DNA of 58,083 nt from a virus. Shown one piece after another: positions 9,301-17,028 of the stretch. The notes under the pieces are model-generated. The model was given only the letters and a program-made list of their open reading frames with translations. It was not told the DNA's origin and did not search any database. The translations under genes and the position numbers were made by a program. Position 1 is the stretch's first letter. Each line of letters begins with the position of its first letter. The stretch spans positions 1-58,083 of the IMG/VR virus record IMGVR_UViG_3300024344_000012; one strand, 5' to 3'.

Positions 9301-9596
9301 AAACAACATTAAGAGGTTTAATGAGAATTGATTATGGATTCGGTGCAAAGAAACCAATAGTTAATGTTTTAAAAGATATGTTAAAAAAACAAGCTGATAT
9401 AGTCAATGATGATGATCCAAATACTGATCCAAACGATCCACCATATCTTACTTTTAGCGATTATTTAACTAAGACTAGAGGAAGGAAATCACCTTATAAA
9501 CAAGGACCACCTGAAAAAGAAGATACTCGAACTGATAAACAGAAGAAAGATGATATGTATCGTAAAAATGAACAAGAGAATAGGAAATCAGACTAA
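6384..9596 (+). CDS. Very large baseplate/hub structural protein
   Basis: A 1070-residue protein beginning 4 nt after the LysM gene. A distinctive stretch at about residues 130-200 ('GLKGISTRIQGQSKAIRSAE', 'ICWDFDTLERLTPYFLSPG', 'VALEFGWMWPG') looks like a structured hub domain of the kind found in gp27/gp5-like hub proteins. A second region around residues 780-820 ('NLNTTLVPELNVQASYFDGS') is beta-rich, and the C-terminal 60 residues are charged and low complexity. Length, position and lack of enzymatic motifs fit a virion structural role. A precise T4 equivalent could not be assigned. The stop overlaps the next ATG. Confidence 0.5.
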   Translation: MIQLKPIDSEVQKTLIEKIKQSGKKERPVGEPLSGDKGNYMQARTTWARMISLSVPKDAPDQPVVISAGEEMVDESRLSAGKLSFTDQVETTKQVGNVLKTVNQKVSGKTSKINGAIRGDFYDVYQKDNYNRPIAGLKGISTRIQGQSKAIRSAEIKWICWDFDTLERLTPYFLSPGVSVALEFGWMWPGHTPEEFIYDNWMKMDAKKIGDLSNVVRKKGKGNQELVYGIVKNFTWTGRDDGGFDCVTEIVSPSSNVFKTQMGDSEETPSFEIPADIRNQIRQERSVLKSREGEVKKIRDDDQIQRALKEEFPKADKEGIQNMPPKILFENFREILLNMKYIYEDGGVLGAGGDADWKNTIEGENEEFKDTILVEKLGLFTSNSNIDERYLGPYITYGWFEDNILSRFISKIHDNNKIGYQIRSVDKLFTGVDGANVYESVKINNDVDNLLTLNANEVIIPGQWPMDLDFATKEISGMSAPPPAGEHFQGYSTTRAAYVSLMNKVRELAPFNVEPIDEDSLRAQGAVGKYKEFMTGTSDRMGMSIGGGLLTGGVKDTVGSNIQFRKLQQRDANKKLKISQAKDGEAPPQGKGYLRNLLINSKIIEEEMSNANTLEDGLMNLMKRISAACGNIWDFKLSSDPDNEFQVKVIEDSTTEQPVRNLLNNKSIDLATGDITEGYVDGNGNIANPGLMVFPTWQVNSIVHRQDMVTKLPSQMATAAIYGRNINSTEAASEDLSLEPAGKAIGKLFNAGMEEPKNPKDAILKSMERVLGNSKYKTWGYNLNTTLVPELNVQASYFDGSVTGIDLDFDRIVQIYTEKQIMEILEDGVPSLDEEGEPETFTNKLKKAFKTISWANPGLLLLRAQYAISQKAHAAVASWWEKGLDFRFLYTNNGKMKKHFKTALVYFLKQAPTSLERTKDVMTPIELSVTIDGTGGIFAGEAFSSSYIPKRYREACVFQIMDVAHELDSAGWKTTLRGLMRIDYGFGAKKPIVNVLKDMLKKQADIVNDDDPNTDPNDPPYLTFSDYLTKTRGRKSPYKQGPPEKEDTRTDKQKKDDMYRKNEQENRKSD

Positions 9597-10159
9597 TGGT
9601 TATTTTAGAAAATGATTTAATAATAGAACAATTAGAACCATCAAGTGGATTTACAGAGTATGAAGAGTTTGTTTATGCTTATAATAAATCTATATATGTA
9701 CCAACTGGAATAGAATACCATAAAATTATAACAAAAACTAAAAGACTTGTTTATCAAACAGGAAATAGACCACAACAACATTCACAAGAATTGATAAGAG
9801 TAAAAAACATATCTGCTTTTGAGGGTTATTTGGAAGCTAAAAGTCATAATGCAAAAAGATCAAAATATTTTAAAAATACAATGGTAAAACCAAAGAAAGA
9901 AGATTATAAAAAAGGATTTTTTATAAGACATTTTATGCAGTTAGCTTCTGATGATAAAGCACCAGTTATAGAAGTACGTAAGAGTAGTTATGAACAAGCA
10001 GATGGATTATATGCTAAAGTAAAAATTAAATGGTCTTTAAATAAAGATGAGATAAAGCAAGAAGAATTGAATATACACAATATCATGGAGGCAGAAAAAA
10101 CATTTCCACAAATTAGAATGAAGATATATAATTTTGTTGAATTTGGGAAAGAAAGTTGA
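9596..10159 (+). CDS. Putative virion-associated protein, function unknown
   Basis: A 187-residue protein coupled to the preceding hub-like gene (stop and start share one base). It is rich in Lys/Tyr/Glu, without signal peptide or membrane segments. A recognisable block is 'KKEDYKKGFFIRHFMQLASD' (about residues 100-119), followed by a beta-rich half with 'LYAKVKIKWSLNKDE'. By co-transcription it should belong to the tail/baseplate set. I do not recognise a family. Confidence 0.55.
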   Translation: MVILENDLIIEQLEPSSGFTEYEEFVYAYNKSIYVPTGIEYHKIITKTKRLVYQTGNRPQQHSQELIRVKNISAFEGYLEAKSHNAKRSKYFKNTMVKPKKEDYKKGFFIRHFMQLASDDKAPVIEVRKSSYEQADGLYAKVKIKWSLNKDEIKQEELNIHNIMEAEKTFPQIRMKIYNFVEFGKES

Positions 10160-10185
10160 TATTTATAACCAAATTAAGGTTATAA

Positions 10186-11469
10186 GTGAAATTCATAGAG
10201 AATAGTTCGGAATTTAATGCTTTTTTGTACGAATATGAAGAAGCAAATGAAATTATCGCAATCCCCATTCCTACCGATCATAAAAAACATCCAGTAGAAA
10301 CAAAGTTATCCTTTCTTTTTTTATTAGTTGATGGTAGTGCATTTCTATTACCATACAATCATACCGATGCTATGTGTCTACAATTTGGTGATTTGAGGAT
10401 ACTCAATAATAAAAATAAATCATTATATACTCTTGATAAAAAACACACATATCATCTCACAAAATTAAACAATCTTATTGATGTAAATCTACTTAATTAT
10501 TGGAATACAGGTGAGAAAACTGATTTCGATTTGTATTCTGATGATATAATTCGCCATTATCATATGAAGCATCATGAGAAAAAAGATATAAATGCGTCTA
10601 TTCCTATAATGAGATTTACCTCACACCTGTACAAGATAGCAACAGGAATGCAGGTTATCGTCTCAAAATACGACACTCCTGACATCTTGACATACAATGA
10701 TGATATGTTTGACAACTTTACATACATTGAAAAAAATGGTTTACAAACAACCGATGGAGTGGTATATTCAGAGTACAATCCATTCACATCTACAGGTCGT
10801 CCATCCAATAGATTTGGTGGAATTAACTTTGCGGCACTAAATAAGAATGATGGTAGTAGAGAAAAATTCATTAGTAGATTTGGTGGTGAGGGTAAATTAG
10901 TTGAGTTTGATTATGATGCATATCACTTGAGATTGATTGCAGAGAAAGTGGATTATAAATTTTCAGATGAATCAGTTCACCAACATTTTGCGGACAGATT
11001 TGATATAAGTTATAAGGAAGCAAAAGGTCTTTCATTTCAATATTTATATGGTTTTATTCCTGATGATATAGCAGAGAGTATAGATTACTTTGGTAAGGTA
11101 AAGGACTTCACTAATAAACTATGGCAACTCTATAAGCAAGAGAATTTTATCAAATCAGATATTTATAGTAGACAAATAAGAGGAAATGATTTTAACGCAA
11201 ATAAGTTATTTAACTATTATATTCAGTTACTTGAGACAGAATCGAATGCATTAGTTATAAAGGATGTAAGAAAAATAATGGAAAAATATAAGAGTAAGTT
11301 TGTATTATATAGTTATGATTCGTTTCTGTTTGATATGCACATTGACGATGGATTACCACTTCTTACAGAAATAAAAGAAGTTTTAGAGAGAGGTAAGTAT
11401 CCAGTTAAAGCTGCGTGGGGAAATAATTATGATGAACTTATTGATATAACGGAGAAGTTTGTTGATTAA
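10186..11469 (+). CDS. Divergent family A (PolA-type) DNA polymerase domain protein
   Basis: A 427-residue protein starting at GTG, with AAGG about 8 nt upstream. The C-terminal half aligns by eye with the polymerase domain of DNA polymerase I: 'TSTGRPSN' at 201-208, motif A 'FDYDAYHLRL' with Asp242 (E. coli D705 position), 'SVHQHFADRF', an O-helix-like 'EAKGLSFQYLYG' keeping Lys280, Phe284 and Tyr288-Gly289, and motif C 'YSYDSFLFDM' with Asp378. Differences: the Glu after motif C is Ser, the O-helix Arg is replaced, and the motif A Glu is His. The first 180 residues could be a degenerate exonuclease fold, without clear DEDD residues. It lies among late genes, apart from the gp43 polymerase. 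Fold is confident; activity is uncertain. Confidence 0.7.
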   Translation: MKFIENSSEFNAFLYEYEEANEIIAIPIPTDHKKHPVETKLSFLFLLVDGSAFLLPYNHTDAMCLQFGDLRILNNKNKSLYTLDKKHTYHLTKLNNLIDVNLLNYWNTGEKTDFDLYSDDIIRHYHMKHHEKKDINASIPIMRFTSHLYKIATGMQVIVSKYDTPDILTYNDDMFDNFTYIEKNGLQTTDGVVYSEYNPFTSTGRPSNRFGGINFAALNKNDGSREKFISRFGGEGKLVEFDYDAYHLRLIAEKVDYKFSDESVHQHFADRFDISYKEAKGLSFQYLYGFIPDDIAESIDYFGKVKDFTNKLWQLYKQENFIKSDIYSRQIRGNDFNANKLFNYYIQLLETESNALVIKDVRKIMEKYKSKFVLYSYDSFLFDMHIDDGLPLLTEIKEVLERGKYPVKAAWGNNYDELIDITEKFVD

Positions 11470-12406
11470 ACTTAAAAATTTATTGATGGAATCCACTTAT
11501 GCACCCTCTAAACAAGCTGGGCCGAGTTGGATAGATAATAAGTGGTATCCTGCTCATACAAAATCCGTATTAAATTGGGTACGTAGAAAAGAATATATAC
11601 CTCTTACACCTGCAGTTGTGGAGAAAGCACTTGGTAAAAAGATACCTGTAAAATCATTTCACATTACAGGACCAGATGGAATAAGACAACTCAAAAATGT
11701 TCTTGGAAGAAAAAAATCCATATCTACGTTTACAGCAACTCACGAATCTGAAGCATTAGCTAAAGGTCGTGGTGTTCAAACAGGTATGGGTGGTGTTATT
11801 TGTTTTGTAGAGGGACATTTATTAGCACAAAGAAGTATGGATTTTGATACCGTACCTGATAAACAAGGTCGTAGATGGGTAAGTTCTTTTCACGTGTTTG
11901 ATAAGGATAAGATGATATGGACAAATGCTTTGAAAGCTGCAAAAATTGATTATGATTCTATTGATTCTAAATTGTTTAAAATAGAAAGAGAATATCACGA
12001 TAGATGGATGGACTTACCCCGAACTGATCCTAATCATCTTACATGGGAAGAGTATAAAAAAGAATCTAAAAAGGCACAAGGGCCTGTAGTTGCAAAATAT
12101 GTAAAAGATTTTATTGATGTGGCAAACAAAACTCTAATCAAACATAAAAAAATATTCAGAAAGAGTTTGATTGATTCTGATGTTAATAAAAAAAGTGCTT
12201 GGTGGAATGAAATTCTTGTTTATGATACAAAGATAATAGATATATTTGTAATGCAAAGAGTATTGGATAATAGTGTATTGGCTAAAGTTGAAATAGAAAG
12301 ATTATTATCAACAGCAAGTGGTAACAAACCAATAACTATTGGTTCACCTGCTCAGTTTAGAAAATGGTTCAAAGAACGAAAGGGTAAAATTCACAAGGGA
12401 CAATAA
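11459..12406 (+). CDS. Unknown protein with weak ADP-ribosyltransferase-like features
   Basis: A 315-residue protein starting at TTG inside the end of the polymerase-like gene (11-nt overlap). The block 'LKNVLGRKKSISTFTA' (about residues 76-91), followed by 'GVQTGMGGVICFVEGHLL' and, near residue 255, 'WWNEILVYDTKIIDIFVM', resembles the order of the beta-strand, S-[TS]-x-S and E-x-E-type elements of ADP-ribosyltransferases. The key glutamate motif is not exact. T4-like phages package and inject such enzymes (Alt), so a virion-carried host-modifying role is conceivable. Treat it as a hypothesis; a structural role is equally open. An alternative ATG lies at residue 9. Confidence 0.4.
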   Translation: MLIKLKNLLMESTYAPSKQAGPSWIDNKWYPAHTKSVLNWVRRKEYIPLTPAVVEKALGKKIPVKSFHITGPDGIRQLKNVLGRKKSISTFTATHESEALAKGRGVQTGMGGVICFVEGHLLAQRSMDFDTVPDKQGRRWVSSFHVFDKDKMIWTNALKAAKIDYDSIDSKLFKIEREYHDRWMDLPRTDPNHLTWEEYKKESKKAQGPVVAKYVKDFIDVANKTLIKHKKIFRKSLIDSDVNKKSAWWNEILVYDTKIIDIFVMQRVLDNSVLAKVEIERLLSTASGNKPITIGSPAQFRKWFKERKGKIHKGQ

Positions 12407-14571
12407 TGGATTGGAATAAATTTTTTAACGATTTCGCAGATAAGTACTATTCAGTACCCGACTTCACTAATGAAGAACACGTGTATGCCCTACAAAACTA
12501 TCTAATAGAACAAGGTATGTTAATAGAGGATGTTGACTATGCTATCAAAACTCTTTTGTTTGAAGCACCAAATAAACCTGTGGATGATAAGGTTAAACAA
12601 CAAGCTAAAAAATTAGGATTAGTATGGAAAAGAGTTGGTTATGGTAAAGAGGGTGAAAAAGGAATTACTCATAAAGTAAAAGATGGTAAACTTGAACCTG
12701 TAGGTGATGAAGAACCTAAAGATGATAAAGAGAAAAAGGATAAAGAGGATGATGACAGACCTATAAATCTTGCTAAAGGTGGTAAGGTAGATGCACAATT
12801 AGGTGGTGATAGAGATGCAGCTGCTATGGATATGATGGATAAGGATGATGTTGGTAAAACTATACAAGACGAAAAGACACATAAAAATGTATCCGCTTCA
12901 AAAAAGAAATATGAAGAAAGAAGAGATAATTTATCTGAAAAGCAACAAAACTTGATGGATGAAGCTTTCAAAGTTATGTCAGTATTATATAATGAAGACT
13001 CCAGTAGAGGAAAAAAGAGAAGAGCAGCAAAGTGGTTGGTAAAGAATTTAAAAATGTCTACCAATGCTAATGGTAAAAAAGCTTATTTTAATACGCTTGG
13101 TGGAAATAGAAAAATTATTTCTGGAACTGCTGGAACAAAAGCATCTGAAGATTTAGTTAATCAAGTTAGAAAGTATACAAGTTTAGATGAATTTGATTCA
13201 AAAGGAATAACTACAAAATTATCTTCAGCTGCAAAACCTGATTTAGGAAAAGAAAATGTAATATTACCTAAAAATAGTAAAGTAGTTGATAACTTTTTTA
13301 GAAATCATCCAGTTACAAGTAGAGTTCGTGATGGTTTGTGGGGTGTTTTTGGTGTAAAAGATGTTGATGGTAGTATAAAAATGCCAAGTAGTGATCATAG
13401 TAAAGAATATTTAGAACAAAGTTTTAATAATCCAGCATTACAAAATACCATAAATGCAGCATCAGAGTATGTTAAAAATGGTAATGTAGATAAGGGAGTT
13501 GTAAAAGCTTTACAGAGACATCAGAAAAGACTTAGTAGAATTACATCTAAATATGATATACCAAGTGATGAGGCATCTGAAGCAGTAGGTAAAAGTTATA
13601 ATGAAATGATGGTAGGATTGCACGAATCAGATAGTGAAGTTGCTTCAGCTATTATGAAACAATTAGCAGAAAATAGATTATATGAAGAAGAATTAGCTAA
13701 AGGTGAAGAAGTTTATTTACCATCAAACGGTTCTTTTCCTGGTGGGGATAAAATTAAAGTTGATGGTTTAGAGAGAGTTACTTTGGTTAGTGTTAAATGG
13801 GGAAAAGCAGGAAGAACATATGGTTGTCCAGCAAATGCTAAAGCAGTAACTTCATTACATCCTGATGAGAAAAAGAGATTTAATCAAGGACAATATGTTG
13901 GTGAAGATGGACATACATTATTAATAACTGATGATTTAATCAAAGGTGATAGTAAAGAAGAAACTATAAAAAAGACAGACGATTTTATAAACAGTACATT
14001 AGGTGAAGTTGCTTTGGGTAGTGTATTGGATGAAAATGAAAGAAAAACAGTAGCATCCACTTGTTCAGATTATATGGATGAAATAGATAGAATAAAGAAA
14101 GAAGTAAAAGATACTAATCCAGCAGACGCTACTGATTATTGGAAAAGATTTAATGTTAAATTAAAAGAAATTGAACAAGACTATAAAGATAAAATGAGAG
14201 ATGTTTTTGATGATGATAAAATAGCAGCTCTTGTTGGTGAAAATAATGTAGTTAACTTTAAAAATCATACAAGTCCAGATGTAATATTAGGTATAATAGA
14301 AATCGCTAATAACATAAGGACATCACAAGGTTATGGTTTATCACACAATAAACAATATTATGACAAGGAAGGAAATCCACAATCTAAAACAGATGTAGGA
14401 ACAACCGATCCAAATGATTATGCGTTAAGACCAAGAAATAAAAGAACTGCAGGTAGAGCTGGTGGTGGAATACAATTATCATTTACAGGTGATGGAAAAT
14501 CAGCAGATGTAGAATTAACAGATAATGGTTCAAGAGTAGATGCTAAAACTGGAAAAATAAACGAGATTTAA
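12406..14571 (+). CDS. Large charged phage protein, possibly virion-associated, function unknown
   Basis: A 721-residue protein coupled by a one-base overlap. The N-terminus (residues 1-90) is compact and acidic. A highly charged Lys/Asp/Glu linker follows (about 100-120), then a long mostly helical body with several Lys-rich stretches. Near residues 460-500 there is a conserved-looking block, 'SVKWGKAGRTYGCPANAKAV', and near the C-terminus a Gly-rich beta stretch ('RAGGGIQLSFTGDGK'). No enzyme motif, signal peptide or membrane segment was seen. Its location between tail genes and gp32 and its size suggest an internal or structural virion protein, but this is context only. Confidence 0.5.
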   Translation: MDWNKFFNDFADKYYSVPDFTNEEHVYALQNYLIEQGMLIEDVDYAIKTLLFEAPNKPVDDKVKQQAKKLGLVWKRVGYGKEGEKGITHKVKDGKLEPVGDEEPKDDKEKKDKEDDDRPINLAKGGKVDAQLGGDRDAAAMDMMDKDDVGKTIQDEKTHKNVSASKKKYEERRDNLSEKQQNLMDEAFKVMSVLYNEDSSRGKKRRAAKWLVKNLKMSTNANGKKAYFNTLGGNRKIISGTAGTKASEDLVNQVRKYTSLDEFDSKGITTKLSSAAKPDLGKENVILPKNSKVVDNFFRNHPVTSRVRDGLWGVFGVKDVDGSIKMPSSDHSKEYLEQSFNNPALQNTINAASEYVKNGNVDKGVVKALQRHQKRLSRITSKYDIPSDEASEAVGKSYNEMMVGLHESDSEVASAIMKQLAENRLYEEELAKGEEVYLPSNGSFPGGDKIKVDGLERVTLVSVKWGKAGRTYGCPANAKAVTSLHPDEKKRFNQGQYVGEDGHTLLITDDLIKGDSKEETIKKTDDFINSTLGEVALGSVLDENERKTVASTCSDYMDEIDRIKKEVKDTNPADATDYWKRFNVKLKEIEQDYKDKMRDVFDDDKIAALVGENNVVNFKNHTSPDVILGIIEIANNIRTSQGYGLSHNKQYYDKEGNPQSKTDVGTTDPNDYALRPRNKRTAGRAGGGIQLSFTGDGKSADVELTDNGSRVDAKTGKINEI

Positions 14572-14572
14572 T

Positions 14573-14995
14573 ATGAAAACACAACTATTAGCAACATTTT
14601 GCAAAAGAAATAGATTATACGAAACAATAGATTTGATTATAGCTTGTAACGATATAGTATTCGACAAGATATATGTATTTCAGAACGAAAACGATTATCA
14701 TCAATTGATATGTACATACAATGTAGAAGCAACTGATGACTATGTTGAAAGTTCAGTAGATACTATTTCCATACATAGAAAGAAACAATCAAATTCTTTA
14801 TACACAATTAATGCACTTAATGAGTTAGTTAAGAAACTAAACAATGGTGTATTAGATAATTCATTTCCAATACCCTGGGAGAACTACAGAAATCGCATGT
14901 TATTGACAAATGAAGAGGGACTATATGAAATACCAACAAGGGTATATTCAATAATCCACACAAAAACATGGAAATCTGATTTAGATGAAAAATAA
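14573..14995 (+). CDS. Conserved-looking small phage protein, function unknown
   Basis: A 140-residue protein starting one base after the previous stop. It is Asn/Tyr/Ile-rich, with two cysteines near the N-terminus (C10, C25) and a central 'LYTINALNELVKKLNNGVL' helix. It is the last gene before the gp32 promoter region, so it ends the late-gene block. I recognise no domain. Confidence 0.6.
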   Translation: MKTQLLATFCKRNRLYETIDLIIACNDIVFDKIYVFQNENDYHQLICTYNVEATDDYVESSVDTISIHRKKQSNSLYTINALNELVKKLNNGVLDNSFPIPWENYRNRMLLTNEEGLYEIPTRVYSIIHTKTWKSDLDEK

Positions 14996-15020
14996 ATTAC
15001 ATTTTGGGAAATATATATAA

Positions 15021-15050
15021 TACTTATATATGTATGAAAACGGTTACAAA
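15021..15050 (+). promoter_or_regulatory. AT-rich shared element upstream of gp32
   Basis: The gap 14996-15100 contains TACTTATATATGTATG, followed by GTTACAAA at 15043-15050. A near copy (ACTTATATATATATGTATA, then GTTACAAA) precedes the gp45 clamp gene at 24321-24354, and a looser copy precedes the small gene at 31833. The shared layout suggests a phage promoter or leader element for early or middle replication genes. The gp32 ribosome site TAGGAGATAT lies further on, near 15089-15098. Confidence 0.4.
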
Positions 15051-15100
15051 TAAATTAGTAACAATTAAACAATTAATGAATAACAAATAGGAGATATCTA

Positions 15101-15856
15101 ATGGATATTAACGCATTGAAGAAGCGTCTAGGTCAACTTCAAATCACAAACAATCGCACATCAAATCTTTGGAAGCCATCCCCTGGCACAACTCAAGTAA
15201 GAATCGTACCTTATAAATTTAATAAGGACAATCCTTTCATTGAATTGTTTTTCCATTATGATTTGGGTAGAAAATCTTATCTTTCACCAATGTCATTTGG
15301 TCGTCCAGACCCAATCGAAGAGTTTTCTCAAAAACTTAAAGCTTCGGGTAACAAGGAAGACTATCGTTTAGCTCGTAAAATCGAGTCTAAGATGAGAACT
15401 TTTGCTCCAGTAATCATTCGTGGTGAAGAAAGTCAAGGTGTGAAGTTTTGGGGTTTTGGCAAAACAGTTTATCAAGAACTGCTTTCCATTATCGCTGATC
15501 CTGATTATGGTGATATTACCGATCAAATGAATGGTCGTGATATTACTGTAGAGTTCAAGACAGCAGAAGAAGTTGGAGCTTCGTTTCCAAAAACAACAAT
15601 CAGGGTTAAACCAAATCAAACCCCGATTACAGAAGATGCAACTCTTCTTGAGAATCTAATGGACAACCAAAAGGATATTACTGAAATATATCAGGAACAA
15701 ACTTATGAGGAACTTACTGAAGTTCTGAATAATTGGTTAAATCCAGATGAATCTGAAGAATCGCAAGAAGAATCTGTAACTGAATCTAAAGCTTCACCTA
15801 AAGAAGAAGTTAAAGAGGATGTATCAGCAGCATTTGACGATCTGTTTAATAACTAA
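15101..15856 (+). CDS. 32: Single-stranded DNA-binding protein gp32
   Basis: A 251-residue T4 gp32 homologue. It coats single-stranded DNA during replication and recombination and contacts the polymerase, helicase loader and UvsX machinery. The N-terminal basic 'INALKKRLGQLQ' region fits the cooperativity domain. The core contains 'FFHYDLGRKSYLSPMSFGRP' and 'FAPVIIRGEE'. The C-terminal 40 residues are strongly acidic and end in 'DVSAAFDDLFNN', the usual protein-interaction tail. No cysteine is present, so the zinc site of T4 gp32 is missing. It is preceded by a good Shine-Dalgarno (AGGAGATATCT) and its own promoter-like block. Confidence 0.93.
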   Translation: MDINALKKRLGQLQITNNRTSNLWKPSPGTTQVRIVPYKFNKDNPFIELFFHYDLGRKSYLSPMSFGRPDPIEEFSQKLKASGNKEDYRLARKIESKMRTFAPVIIRGEESQGVKFWGFGKTVYQELLSIIADPDYGDITDQMNGRDITVEFKTAEEVGASFPKTTIRVKPNQTPITEDATLLENLMDNQKDITEIYQEQTYEELTEVLNNWLNPDESEESQEESVTESKASPKEEVKEDVSAAFDDLFNN

Positions 15857-15870
15857 TAAAAAACAAGTAA

Positions 15871-15905
15871 GTTGGGGGGTGGGAGTTCCGACTTTCGCTC
15901 CCCTA
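15871..15905 (+). other. GC-rich hairpin between gp32 and uvsX
   Basis: A very G-rich stretch (GTTGGGGGGTGGGAG) is followed 12 nt later by CTCCCC. GGGAG at 15881-15885 pairs with CTCCC at 15898-15902, and other registers are possible. It stands out in an AT-rich genome. There is no U-tract after it, so full rho-independent termination is unlikely. It may attenuate read-through from abundant gp32 mRNA, protect its 3' end, or act as an operator. The uvsX ribosome site TTTAGGAGAAG follows. Confidence 0.5.
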
Positions 15906-15930
15906 AGTTATACAAATTTAGGAGAAGTTT

Positions 15931-17028
15931 ATGTCAACAAGAGACGATTTGGCAGGGCAACTTGCCGCTAGTCTAAATAAAACTTTTAAAGATACCAAAG
16001 TTGCATACTTTCTTGATGGTAGTGATACAACACCTACAGATATAAAAGAATTTATTTCTACGGGATCTACATTATTGGATTTAGCCATTTCAAATAGACC
16101 AAATGGTGGAATAGCAGTAGGTAGGATATCAGAACTTAATGGATTAGAATCAAGTGGTAAATCTTTAGTTGGTGCACATCTTTTAGCTGAAACTCAGAAA
16201 AAAGGTGGTGTAGCAGTCTATATTGATACTGAAACTGCAGTAAGTCAAGACTTTTTAAAAGTTATTGGTGTCGATATTAATAATATGTTGTATCTACATT
16301 TAGAAACTGTCGAAGATATATTCGCAGCAGTAGAAGAGATTGTGGCAAAAGTTAGAGAATCAGATAAAGATAGGTTAGTAACTATTCTTGTAGATTCACT
16401 TGCAGCTGCATCAACAAATGTAGAGATGGAAGCTGACTTTGATAAAGATGGTTGGGCTACATCAAAAGCAATTATTATTTCAAAAGCATTAAGAAAAATA
16501 ACTCAAATGATTGGTAGACAAAGGGTAGCTCTTGTGTTTACAAATCAGTTAAGACAAAAATTAGGTGTGATGTTTGGTGATCCTTGGACTACAAGTGGTG
16601 GTAAAGCATTACCATTCCACGCATCTACAAGAGTTAGATTGAAAAACAAAGGTCAAATCAAAGATAAAAAGAATCACGTTATTGGTATGACTATACTTGC
16701 ACAAGTTGTCAAGAATAGATTAGGTCCACCTTTGAGAAGTTGTGAGTTTCCTTTATACTTTGAGAGTGGTATTGATGATGTAGGTAGTTGGTTAAAAGTA
16801 ATGAAAGACCATAAGATTGTAAAACAAGCTGGTGCATGGTACACACTTACAGACCATTTAGGACAAGAACACAAATTTCAATCAAAAGAATTCGGTGATA
16901 AACTATCAGATCCAGATTTCAAATCATTCGTTTACGAACAAATATGTGATAAAGTTATACTAAAATATGATATGAAAGATTTGGGAATTGATGATGTAGT
17001 TGAAACGGAAGAGGTAGTTGGTGAGTGA
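15931..17028 (+). CDS. uvsX: UvsX recombinase (RecA-like strand-exchange protein)
   Basis: A 365-residue RecA/UvsX-family ATPase. It forms filaments on single-stranded DNA and drives strand invasion for recombination-dependent replication. The Walker A motif is GLESSGKS at residues 71-78, and the Walker B region is 'RLVTILVDSLAA' near 150. 'LVFTNQLRQKLGVMFGDPW' matches the RecA loop 2 region. The C-terminus is acidic. It follows gp32 as a co-regulated pair, with a strong AGGAGAAG ribosome site. Confidence 0.93.
   Translation: MSTRDDLAGQLAASLNKTFKDTKVAYFLDGSDTTPTDIKEFISTGSTLLDLAISNRPNGGIAVGRISELNGLESSGKSLVGAHLLAETQKKGGVAVYIDTETAVSQDFLKVIGVDINNMLYLHLETVEDIFAAVEEIVAKVRESDKDRLVTILVDSLAAASTNVEMEADFDKDGWATSKAIIISKALRKITQMIGRQRVALVFTNQLRQKLGVMFGDPWTTSGGKALPFHASTRVRLKNKGQIKDKKNHVIGMTILAQVVKNRLGPPLRSCEFPLYFESGIDDVGSWLKVMKDHKIVKQAGAWYTLTDHLGQEHKFQSKEFGDKLSDPDFKSFVYEQICDKVILKYDMKDLGIDDVVETEEVVGE

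Noticed and set aside
12669-13064. Minus-strand open frame of 131 codons with apparent membrane segments
   Set aside because: Antisense of the highly charged linker of the 721-residue protein; the hydrophobic, Ser-rich look is an artefact of reversing Lys/Asp/Glu codons.
15871-15905. gp32-uvsX hairpin as a rho-independent terminator
   Set aside because: No T-tract follows the stem; kept as an mRNA structure of unknown function instead.
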